Positions 27,180 through 34,929 of a DNA stretch of 64,000 bases are shown piece by piece; the stretch's first letter is position 1, and the number at the start of each line of letters is the position of its first letter. Source of the stretch: Halanaerobiaceae bacterium ANBcell28 (lineage in GTDB: Bacteria > Bacillota > Halanaerobiia > Halanaerobiales > DTU029); the NCBI GenBank assembly GCA_037623315.1, contig JBBJJH010000018.1, positions 24,356 through 88,355 on the forward strand, given 5' to 3'. A program made the position numbers and the translations under genes. The notes beneath the pieces were generated by a model, which was given only the letters and a program-made list of their open reading frames with translations, did not search any database and was not told the origin of the DNA.

Positions 27180-28235
27180 CTAGAATCTTCCGATTATAAC
27201 ATCTTCTTCACTTATAATTCCTGCATTTACTAATGCACGTTGAAAAGATGTATCTTCTCTGGACAATCTTACTGTAGCTCCAGCAATACCATCAAAAGAA
27301 TTCTGTACAGTACGAGTAGCACCTGATGGAACATCAACAGCAAATATATTGTCTTCATTAACAGCGTCTCCATAACGAGAATTAGACCAATCAATCAAAG
27401 ACCTTAACTCACTTGCATCTTTACCAATAAGGTAGTCTTCAATCGCTCTAAAGTTACCATTCCAGCCGCCTGAACTATGATATCCATATTCAACAGACAT
27501 AGACTGTGGCTGACCTCCAGCAAAATCAACTCCCAGCGCTTTAAGGAAATCTCTAACTGAAGAAGACTCATCAATACCAGTTAAAACACCATAATCATTC
27601 ATTACATGTGACCAAATGTTGATGTTCAAGAAAGTATTATTAGCTAATGAATCCCAATCTTCTGGTTTCATTAAACCTGAACCAGATGTTCTGATAGTAG
27701 GAACAGCATAGCCACTATCGTAAGTCAGGTCTCCCATAGGTCTGTCAAAATCAAAGTCAGCCTCAAATCTCATTTCATGCTGATAACGAATTACTGGATC
27801 AACTATAGCAACAGCTACAACACCATCATCGTTCACTCCAACTGCATAAAAAGACATCATATCTGCAGTATAAATAGTAAACATAGAATCACCGGCTTGA
27901 TAATTTTCTCCAGGTACTGCTGCTGTCGGATATACTGAAAAATCTACATCTACAAAAGCATTACCACTTGAACGTTTTGTCCAATATCCATCTTGCTGTA
28001 CAAAGAATCTCATTCTAGCATCCTGTATAATTCCTTTTTCATCCAAATCTAAAATAGTCTCGATATACCTATCTGCATCTGCAAATTCTACTCCTCTTGC
28101 CTCTCCACGCCATGAATAACCAACAAATCTTCCTTCAAGTGAAGAACTTGTTGTATCTTCACCACCAATAAGTACTGCAGTAATAAGTAAAACCAATACA
28201 ACTGCTGAAATTAATATAGTTCCTTTCTTGTTCAT
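27180..28235 (-). CDS. Secreted or membrane-anchored protein with C-terminal FMN-binding-like motif
   Basis: ATG 28235 (residue 14 of the longest frame) follows GGGAGGG and gives 351 residues. An N-terminal hydrophobic segment (GTILISAVVLVLLITAVLIGG) has no lipobox Cys. I recognise no full-length family. The C-terminal segment FDGIAGATVRLS resembles the flavinylation motif D-x-x-S-G-A-T of FMN-binding domains, with Ala at the Ser position, followed by FQRALVNAGII as in those domains. The body is rich in beta-prone, Tyr/Asp-rich stretches. Together with ApbE (30631) this suggests a flavin-carrying exoprotein; that is inference. Confidence 0.5.
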   Translation of the reverse strand: MNKKGTILISAVVLVLLITAVLIGGEDTTSSSLEGRFVGYSWRGEARGVEFADADRYIETILDLDEKGIIQDARMRFFVQQDGYWTKRSSGNAFVDVDFSVYPTAAVPGENYQAGDSMFTIYTADMMSFYAVGVNDDGVVAVAIVDPVIRYQHEMRFEADFDFDRPMGDLTYDSGYAVPTIRTSGSGLMKPEDWDSLANNTFLNINIWSHVMNDYGVLTGIDESSSVRDFLKALGVDFAGGQPQSMSVEYGYHSSGGWNGNFRAIEDYLIGKDASELRSLIDWSNSRYGDAVNEDNIFAVDVPSGATRTVQNSFDGIAGATVRLSREDTSFQRALVNAGIISEEDVIIGRF

Positions 28236-28350
28236 AAAATAATTTTCCCTCCCGTTTAGTGAATAAGTGAACAAAGCAATTTATAATTTCTATATAAAAT
28301 TATAACAGTAATTATTTAAAAATTATATCGGTGAAATGTCCTTATAAACG

Positions 28351-28381
28351 AAAAAAAGTCCCATTAAAAAAGGGACTTTTG
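28351..28381 (-). terminator. Intrinsic terminator overlapping the regulator stop codon
   Basis: AAAAGTCCC (28354-28362) pairs with GGGACTTTT (28372-28380). One arm encodes the last codons of the response regulator and the stop codon (28364-28366) lies in the loop; a T run follows on the minus strand. Confidence 0.75.
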
Positions 28382-29002
28382 TCTCTTCCAAAACAATGCA
28401 GCTTCTGTTCTATTACTTACATTGATTTTTTTCATTATTTTACTAACATAATTCCTTACTGTTTTCTCTGCTATAAAAAGTTCTTTAGCTATGTCCTTAT
28501 TGCTTTTTCCCAGTGTTAATAAATCTAATATATTTCTTTCTCGAGAACTTAAATCAACAGCCAGCTTATTTTGATTTTTCACTAAGTTTAATAAACTGCT
28601 TGTGGCTTTTGGTCCTAAAGCTGCCTTGCCATTGAAAACATCTCTGATTGAAGATAGGATTGTCTTACTATCTATATCTTTAAGCAAATACCCATTTGCT
28701 CCAGCCTTTATTACCTCTACTAATAAAGATTCATCTCCGTAAGCAGTTAAGATAATAATCTTTGTCTCTGGAGATATTTCTTTTATTTCTCTAGACCCCA
28801 TAACTCCATCTCCATCAGCTAGTTTCATATCCAGCAAGACCACATCCGGCATAAGTTCCCTAACTTTTTGATATGCAATTTCTAATGATTCAGCTTCTGC
28901 ACATACTTCTATATCATCAGTATTTTCTAAAATGGCTTTAATACCAAATCGCACAACTGAATGATCATCAACTAATAAAACCTTAATTTTTTCGTTTTTC
29001 AT
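28364..29002 (-). CDS. NarL/LuxR-family response regulator
   Basis: This 212-residue regulator has a receiver domain with VLLVDDHSVVR, phospho-acceptor Asp in VVLLDMKLADGDG and Lys in YLLKDIDS. The LuxR helix-turn-helix is LSSRERNILDLLTLGKSNKDIAKELFIAEKTVRNYVSKIM. The gene overlaps the kinase gene by 20 nt. Its target is unknown; neighbours are the FMN-binding-like exoprotein (same strand, downstream) and divergent ApbE. Confidence 0.9.
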   Translation of the reverse strand: MKNEKIKVLLVDDHSVVRFGIKAILENTDDIEVCAEAESLEIAYQKVRELMPDVVLLDMKLADGDGVMGSREIKEISPETKIIILTAYGDESLLVEVIKAGANGYLLKDIDSKTILSSIRDVFNGKAALGPKATSSLLNLVKNQNKLAVDLSSRERNILDLLTLGKSNKDIAKELFIAEKTVRNYVSKIMKKINVSNRTEAALFWKRQKSLF

Positions 29003-30392
29003 TTGATCCCTCCCAGGGCACTTTAAGAAAAATTTCTACTCCATCCTCACTACTATTTATATCTAAAGCAGCTCCAATAGATTTAGCCCTATCTCTCATT
29101 GATCCTAAACCATAATGCTCCATTTGATCTAAATTGTCTAATTTAAATCCCTCACCATTATCTTTAATTAGAATATTTAAGGACTTTAAAGTAGATCTAA
29201 GATCAATCATAATTTTACTACCCTTAGAATGCTTTATAGAATTATTAACAGCTTCCTGGATAATATAATAAATTTGTTCAAGAACTTTTGATTCTAAAGA
29301 ACCTAAAATTACTTCTGCTATGCCATAATTTAAATTAATATCTATTTTACTTATTTTTGCTAATTTATCTATCAAATCATATAATTTTATTTTAAAACTG
29401 TTAATATTAAACTCTTCTAGAGATGATTCTCTAATAAACCCCCTTATATCCTGAATTACTAAGTTAAGATTTCCTTTGATAGATTCTAAATCTCTTACTA
29501 ATACAATGTTCTCATCATTTATAGATATTAGATTTTCAATAGCTAATCCTACTGCAAAAAGACTTTGAATAGTCTTATCATGCAATACCTGTCCTAACTT
29601 CCTCTTTTCCTGCCAGATAAATTGTTGTTTGCTCAGCTTATCAATCTTAAACTCAGCTTCCCAGATAAAAATATGAATAATATTAATAAACAATAAAGTT
29701 ATAGCAACAGCTACAATAGTTCTAGCCAATTGAACTGGAAAGCCAAGGATATTAGTAAATGCGTGTACATTTATAATATTTGCTGGAAAAAAATTCACTT
29801 CTTCTACTATAAAACCAGCTAAAAAACCATAAGTAGCAAATAGTACTGCCAGGACTTTAAACTTTACTGATATATTTTTTAGCTTTAGATTGTGTAACAT
29901 TTTCCCGTTTTTGTACAATCCCAGGAATGAAGCTATCCCTGCTGGTAAACCTAATGAATATCTAGCTAAAACATTAAGAGTTTCCATATAATATATTGAA
30001 TCTCCTCTAAGGTAGAAGATAATAATGAGATAAATAACGGTATATATGCTAATAATAATCCAAGGTAAAAGATTCTTTATGTCCGTATCATTATTATCAT
30101 TTTCAAATAATTCACTACCGAATCTCCAGAGAAAAAAGAAAGAAAAAGCATTTATTATAGCAATAAAGTAAAAGGGACTGGTAGTAAGAGGCCAGTAATC
30201 AGTATAGATAATCATATATAGCCACTCCACAATACCATGAAGGATACCAAAATAGCCTAGATGTTTTATAGCCTTGACCAAAGGAAAATTACTACCCCGT
30301 ACCTCTCTTTCTTGCAAAGCAGAAATACCCATAGTAAAGAAGGATAAACCATATATAAAGAAGATTAATCTATACGCATTATCTGTAAACAT
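28983..30392 (-). CDS. Seven-helix membrane sensor histidine kinase (HisKA_3)
   Basis: In this 469-residue kinase, residues 1 to about 245 contain seven hydrophobic segments with short loops, a membrane-embedded sensor of unknown ligand. The kinase core begins with the phospho-acceptor His in KLGQVLHDKTIQSLFAVG, then QIYYIIQEAVNNSIKHSKGS (N box), DNGEGF and GLGSMRDRA. It ends with a GSNEKRKN tail that overlaps the response regulator start. ATG 30392 follows GGAAAGG. It probably controls genes next to it, including the flavin-related ones. Confidence 0.88.
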   Translation of the reverse strand: MFTDNAYRLIFFIYGLSFFTMGISALQEREVRGSNFPLVKAIKHLGYFGILHGIVEWLYMIIYTDYWPLTTSPFYFIAIINAFSFFFLWRFGSELFENDNNDTDIKNLLPWIIISIYTVIYLIIIFYLRGDSIYYMETLNVLARYSLGLPAGIASFLGLYKNGKMLHNLKLKNISVKFKVLAVLFATYGFLAGFIVEEVNFFPANIINVHAFTNILGFPVQLARTIVAVAITLLFINIIHIFIWEAEFKIDKLSKQQFIWQEKRKLGQVLHDKTIQSLFAVGLAIENLISINDENIVLVRDLESIKGNLNLVIQDIRGFIRESSLEEFNINSFKIKLYDLIDKLAKISKIDINLNYGIAEVILGSLESKVLEQIYYIIQEAVNNSIKHSKGSKIMIDLRSTLKSLNILIKDNGEGFKLDNLDQMEHYGLGSMRDRAKSIGAALDINSSEDGVEIFLKVPWEGSNEKRKN

Positions 30393-30630
30393 TTATATTA
30401 TCCTTTCCAATTTGTAAATATTATAATTAAATTCTAATGTAATAATTTTTATTAACTACCTTTTATAATTATATCATTTACATTATATTAATTACAAATA
30501 GATTAAAAGGTTTACAGAACACTTTATTTTTCTTTTTTCTTATGTTAGAATAATTTATGCATATCTTTATCTTTGTTAAATAAAATGTACGGTAAGAAAT
30601 TGCAAAGTCAAAGTAGAAAGGAATAAAATT

Positions 30631-31701
30631 ATGAATGGTAAATATATTAAATATATTTCTGTACTAATTATAGTATCCATTATAATCTTTGCAGTAGTCA
30701 CAAGAGATGAAAGTGAGACGCCACTAAAAGATACCCCTACTGTAAGTAACTCCGCTTTTATAATGGATACTTTCATACAAATGCAATTATATGGAACAGA
30801 AAATCCAGAAGTTATTAATAAAAGCTTTGATAGATTAAGAGAAGTTGAAAATTTGTTTAGTAAAAATATAGAAACAAGTGATGTCTATAGAATAAACAAT
30901 AATGCTGGTCAAGAAGTTGAAGTTCATGCAAATACTATTAAAATAATACAAAAAGCAAAAGAATACTCTGAACTAACTTCTGGCAAATTTGATGTAAGTA
31001 TTGGTCCACTGCTTGAATTATGGGGAATTGGCACTGAAAATCCCCGGGTTCCTAGAGAAGAAGAAATAGAAGAAGCAAAAGCTAAAGTAGACTATCGTAA
31101 TATTGAAGTTAATGAAGAAAAACAAACTGTTAGAATTCAGGAAAATATGAAACTTGATCTGCCAGCTATAGTAAAACTCGGGTATTCAGGTAGCGAGTTA
31201 AGAGAGATTATTAGAGATGCTGAAGATCTACCTGCTGCCTTTATAAGTCTAGGAGGGGATGTTTTGGTTTTTGGTGATAAGCCAGACGGAAGCACTTGGA
31301 GAATAGGAATTCAAGACCCACGAATTCAGCAATATAGAGGAAATCTTGCCTTAGCTGTTGAACTTACTGGGGATAATATAATAACCACTTCTGGTAATTA
31401 TGAGCGCTATTTTATAGAAGATGGGGAATTATATCATCATATATTTGATCCAGATACAGGCCGTCCTGTTCAGAACAATCTAAGAAGTGTTACCTTAATT
31501 ACAGATAATTCTTTTGATGCAGATGTCTTCGCCACTTCCTTATATATCATGGGTCTGGAAAAAGGTATGGAATTTGTAAAAAATCATTTAGAAAATACTG
31601 AGGCAATTTTTATCACCGATGATTTAAAAGCCATCGCCACAGCTGGTCTTGACGGAAAATTAGAAGTGTTAAATGAAGACTTTGAAATATTATTTGAATA
31701 A
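30631..31701 (+). CDS. apbE: FAD:protein FMN transferase ApbE-like
   Basis: This 356-residue protein has an N-terminal membrane anchor (about 7-24) without a lipobox. ApbE splits FAD and attaches FMN to a Ser/Thr of target proteins outside the membrane. Conserved parts include MDTFIQMQLYG, FDVSIGPLLELWGIG, SLGGDVLVFG, the Mg-binding region TTSGNYERYF, HHIFDPDTGRPV and DADVFATSLYIMG. The normally invariant D-L-G-G-I-A-K-G segment reads DLPAIVKLGYSG (residues 176-187), with GG replaced by PA and one extra residue after Lys182. Either this member has changed activity or the FAD pocket tolerates it. Confidence 0.88.
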   Translation: MNGKYIKYISVLIIVSIIIFAVVTRDESETPLKDTPTVSNSAFIMDTFIQMQLYGTENPEVINKSFDRLREVENLFSKNIETSDVYRINNNAGQEVEVHANTIKIIQKAKEYSELTSGKFDVSIGPLLELWGIGTENPRVPREEEIEEAKAKVDYRNIEVNEEKQTVRIQENMKLDLPAIVKLGYSGSELREIIRDAEDLPAAFISLGGDVLVFGDKPDGSTWRIGIQDPRIQQYRGNLALAVELTGDNIITTSGNYERYFIEDGELYHHIFDPDTGRPVQNNLRSVTLITDNSFDADVFATSLYIMGLEKGMEFVKNHLENTEAIFITDDLKAIATAGLDGKLEVLNEDFEILFE

Positions 31702-31741
31702 ATCTTATATAGTCTATTTGAAATCATTATAATAAAAATGT

Positions 31742-31787
31742 AAGATTGTTAAAAGCCAGCCCTTGTGTGCTGGCTTTTAACAATCTT
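31742..31787. terminator. Strong bidirectional intrinsic terminator
   Basis: A perfect 19-bp stem (31742-31760 with 31769-31787) whose core is AAAAGCCAGC/GCTGGCTTTT. It separates convergent apbE and the DUF3231-like gene. The same core recurs at 44681-44715. Confidence 0.9.
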
Positions 31788-31797
31788 AGTAATCACA

Positions 31798-32772
31798 CTA
31801 CATACTCACCCCATACATAGGAGGAATATGAGTCCATCCTTTTAACTTACCATATCTTATTAAATTATCATATATACCAAACTCTACTTCCATAAATTCA
31901 AAAAACATACTCCTTAATTTATCATTCCGAGTAGATTCTAAAATAGCCCTGATATGTAGATCAATCGCAGTTTGAATATTAGCAAATACTATTCTAAAAA
32001 TAAATTTATCTTCCAACATTTCCGGATCAATGGCTGATTCCATTACAGCAGGGGGTCTAGCAGGCAAGGGAATTTCAAAGTTTAGAGCTATATTCTCAAG
32101 TGTTTCAATCTGTTGATCTAATATTTTATGGCCTTTTTTAAATATCATCTGAAAATCTAGGTCATTTGTAAAATCTAAAAAAATACTGGTCATATGCTTT
32201 TGATCATACCTTAAATTAACATGATCCCAGATATGATTGGCTTCACCAACTGATATTTCTTCCTTTTTGTTTGGTTTCACCTTATATGCTGGAGCTATAG
32301 CTGCCCAACCCTTAAGTTTGCCAAATTTATAAAATTCTCCATATAATTCTAAATGTCGTTTTGTACAATCTAGAAAAATGCTTCGTATATCATCATTAGT
32401 AGTACTACTTACTGCAGCCCTTTTTAAACCATTTAGTTCAAACATTAAATCTGTATATATTTCGTCAAAAATAAACGTATCTGTAATACAATCTATTTGA
32501 CTTGTAAATTTAATATTTGCTGGTGGCTTTGTAGGTACTTTAAGCTTAAACTTCTTGGCCATTTCTTCAAAAATTTTTATTTCTTTTTCGAATTCTTTGA
32601 TATGCTTATTAATAAAATATTTAAAATCACTATCGTGAGTAAAATTAAGATATAATTGATGTTTATTAATACTAGTATATCTAACCAACAATACGTTCCA
32701 AATATTAAAGCTTTCTACTGAGGAAATTTCTTTCTTGTTACTTTTAGATCTACTTAAAATCCCTAGGTCCAT
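31798..32772 (-). CDS. DUF3231-like protein with two tandem domains
   Basis: This 324-residue protein is made of two similar helical repeats (about 12-160 and 172-322). Each begins with a (N)IW..(V/L)R(Y/T) segment and ends with LYGEFYKFGKLKGWAAIAPAYK or IYDNLIRYGKLKGWTHIPPMYG. Layout and end motif resemble DUF3231, a ferritin-like, CotF-related family in endospore formers. No signal peptide. Function unknown. A single-domain relative is encoded at 38562-39080. ATG 32772 follows AGGAGCG. Confidence 0.6.
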   Translation of the reverse strand: MDLGILSRSKSNKKEISSVESFNIWNVLLVRYTSINKHQLYLNFTHDSDFKYFINKHIKEFEKEIKIFEEMAKKFKLKVPTKPPANIKFTSQIDCITDTFIFDEIYTDLMFELNGLKRAAVSSTTNDDIRSIFLDCTKRHLELYGEFYKFGKLKGWAAIAPAYKVKPNKKEEISVGEANHIWDHVNLRYDQKHMTSIFLDFTNDLDFQMIFKKGHKILDQQIETLENIALNFEIPLPARPPAVMESAIDPEMLEDKFIFRIVFANIQTAIDLHIRAILESTRNDKLRSMFFEFMEVEFGIYDNLIRYGKLKGWTHIPPMYGVSM

Positions 32773-32854
32773 AGCTATCGCTCCTGCTTTCTATACCATT
32801 ATTCTTATTTTATCTTTTCTCGTTTATAATATGTAAAAGAAGCATTCTATATAC

Positions 32855-32899
32855 AAAAAAAGAAGAAAAGAACTTATTCTAAGCCTTCTCTTCTTCTTA
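32855..32899. terminator. Terminator-like hairpin between divergent genes
   Basis: A purine-rich arm (AAGAAGAAAAGAACTT) pairs imperfectly with AAGCCTTCTCTTCTTCTT. It lies upstream of both flanking genes, where no terminator is expected, so it may mark a small RNA or a lost gene. Nothing else stands out in 32773-33077. Confidence 0.35.
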
Positions 32900-33077
32900 A
32901 ACATATTTCTTATGATTATGTTCTAATATCTCCTAAAATAGTCATTTAGAACAAATTAACTTTGCTACTCCTATATCCTAAACCAGTTACCAGTTAGATA
33001 TTAAGGCCTATCTATGTTAAAATAAACTATATTGAAAAGCTAAAACTAAATAATCATAACTAAAAAAGGAGATAATC

Positions 33078-33764
33078 ATGAAATATTCAAGTATACATCA
33101 GGCAACATTCATCAAAAGACCTAACCGCTTCATTGCTCATGTTGAACTAAATGGGCAGGAAGAGATAGTTCATGTGAAAAACACAGGAAGATGTAAGGAA
33201 ATCTTACAAACAGGAAGTACTGTTTTCCTGGAAGAGGCCAGTAACAAGAATAGAAAAACAAAGTATTCCCTAATCTCTGCATATAAAGGTGATACTTTAA
33301 TTAATATAGATTCACAGGTTCCCAATACTGTTGTGTATGAGAGTCTTGAACAAAATAAAATTATAGAAATTAAGGAGATTGAAACTATAAAAAAAGAAGT
33401 AACTTTTGGCAACTCAAGATTTGATATCTTTTTTAAAAATAAAAAAGGCGAAGGTTTTATTGAGGTAAAAGGTGTCACTCTAGAAAAAGATAGGGTAGCA
33501 ATGTTTCCTGATGCTCCTACAATAAGGGGAAGAAAACACATCAAGGAAATGATTAAAGCAATAAATAGTTCTTATCAGGGTTATATCTTTTTCCTTATAC
33601 AATTAAAGGGGGTAGACTATTTTACTCCAAATACAGTTATGGATCCAGATTTTACTGCAGCCTTAAAACTTGCTAAAGATAAGGGTGTTAAAATTCTTGC
33701 CTATGATTGTCTAATTACTACAGATAGTATAAGAATAGACAAGCAGATTCCAATAAAAATATAA
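33078..33764 (+). CDS. sfsA: SfsA family protein
   Basis: This 228-residue protein matches the sugar fermentation stimulation protein family, a nuclease-like fold that may bind DNA. Visible family motifs are KRPNRFIAHVELNG, VKNTGRCKEIL, the catalytic-like FGNSRFDIFF ... GFIEVKGVTLE, and FPDAPTIRGRKHIKEM. SfsA was named for effects on maltose genes in E. coli; its real role is unclear. ATG 33078 follows AAAAAGGAG. Monocistronic. Confidence 0.93.
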   Translation: MKYSSIHQATFIKRPNRFIAHVELNGQEEIVHVKNTGRCKEILQTGSTVFLEEASNKNRKTKYSLISAYKGDTLINIDSQVPNTVVYESLEQNKIIEIKEIETIKKEVTFGNSRFDIFFKNKKGEGFIEVKGVTLEKDRVAMFPDAPTIRGRKHIKEMIKAINSSYQGYIFFLIQLKGVDYFTPNTVMDPDFTAALKLAKDKGVKILAYDCLITTDSIRIDKQIPIKI

Positions 33765-33794
33765 AGACCCTTCTTAGTAGCACTATACCTATTT

Positions 33795-33838
33795 AAAATA
33801 CGTCCCTTTCTATAAAGGTGAAGTATTTTTTTTTTATT
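33795..33838 (+). terminator. Intrinsic terminator after sfsA
   Basis: An imperfect stem (AATACGTCCCTTT with AAAGGTGAAGTATT) followed by a run of ten T residues. Confidence 0.65.
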
Positions 33839-33907
33839 AAAAGATATAATAAAGATAATTAAGAATTATATTAACATTACATTTAGTTCAAAGAAAGGAT
33901 TAAAGAT

Positions 33908-34288
33908 ATGGAAATACTGGAAGGACTTTTGCATGGATTTAAGTTTCTTTTATGGGCGCTAGCTGCCCATCTTTTTCACTACAGACAGAATTTTTACCAC
34001 TGGAGTTTATGGGTGCCTGTTTTTTCACTATATTTTCTAGCAGCTCTGATTACTATAGCAGAATTATATCCAGCCAGCTGGATACTCTACCTACTGGGAA
34101 TCACTCTAGTCTTTGTAATAGTTACACATCTCTGGGGCTTTTATCTCCATCTTGACGGAATCAGAAAAAGAGTTGGAGGAAATAATGTTCATAATCATAT
34201 GATAGGACCGCCTGTCATACTTCCTTTGATTGTTGCTACAGTTGCTTCTATTGACTTTCTTAGACTCTTAACAGGAGGCTTTACTTGA
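33908..34288 (+). CDS. Small membrane protein, likely anchor of the GMC dehydrogenase
   Basis: This 126-residue protein has three to four hydrophobic helices (about 7-22, 36-55, 60-82, 97-118) and a His-containing segment HNHMIGPP before the last helix. I recognise no named family. It is translated just before a gluconate 2-dehydrogenase subunit 3-like gene (TGATG overlap) and a GMC oxidoreductase, so it probably tethers that complex to the membrane. Membrane His residues (His19, His24, His71, His78, His95 and His97 regions) could hold haem, but no CxxCH motif is present. Confidence 0.5.
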   Translation: MEILEGLLHGFKFLLWALAAHLFHYRQNFYHWSLWVPVFSLYFLAALITIAELYPASWILYLLGITLVFVIVTHLWGFYLHLDGIRKRVGGNNVHNHMIGPPVILPLIVATVASIDFLRLLTGGFT

Positions 34289-34929
34289 TGGTTCAAAATA
34301 CATACTATCCCGATTTTGATGTACTCAATTCAATAAAGGAATGGGATCCTACTACTGCAGATGTAGTTCTAAAGAGATTGGGACCATTCCCTCCTCTTAA
34401 ATTCCTTAGAGGTGAAGAGGAAATGAGATTAAGGGTCATAGCTAAACACCTGGTTTATGATACTCGTGATGATATCTTCAACTGGGTTATTCATTTTATT
34501 GATAATCGTCTGAATGAAGGTATAGGTGAATATCAGCGAGAGCCTGATGCTCCTTCGGAAGACATACTGGTCAGAGAAGGATTAATAGCAATTGATAACT
34601 TATCATATAAGATTCATCAAAAGGACTTTCTCAATATAGGAATTAAAGATCAATTCAAAATCCTCTCAGACCTGCAGGTAGGAAAAGCAGCCTCTATTCC
34701 AGATTGGTCAAAAATACCGCAAAAACAGCTATTTGATAAACTACTGATCTTAACTGTCAGTGGATATTATTCACATCCTACTGTCTGGTCAGAAATGGGC
34801 TATGGTGGACCTGCCTATCCTCGAGGTTATTATAGGATTGAATTTGGACTTACAGACCCCTGGGAAGCAGTCAGGAGAAATGAAGGAGATAAGAAGAAAA
34901 TAGACAAGGAGGATTCCGATGGAGTATAA
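34288..34929 (+). CDS. Gluconate 2-dehydrogenase subunit 3-like protein
   Basis: The true start is ATG 34288, overlapping the upstream TGA by one base and 9 nt from AGGAGG (213 residues). The pattern FLRGEEEMRLRVIAKHLVYD, then HQKDFLNI and the C-terminal GYYSHPTVWSEMGYGGPAYPRGY match the gluconate 2-dehydrogenase subunit 3 family, the small subunit that escorts or stabilises membrane-bound GMC dehydrogenases. No Tat signal is seen at the N-terminus, although many relatives have one. It overlaps the next gene by 11 bp. Confidence 0.78.
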   Translation: MVQNTYYPDFDVLNSIKEWDPTTADVVLKRLGPFPPLKFLRGEEEMRLRVIAKHLVYDTRDDIFNWVIHFIDNRLNEGIGEYQREPDAPSEDILVREGLIAIDNLSYKIHQKDFLNIGIKDQFKILSDLQVGKAASIPDWSKIPQKQLFDKLLILTVSGYYSHPTVWSEMGYGGPAYPRGYYRIEFGLTDPWEAVRRNEGDKKKIDKEDSDGV

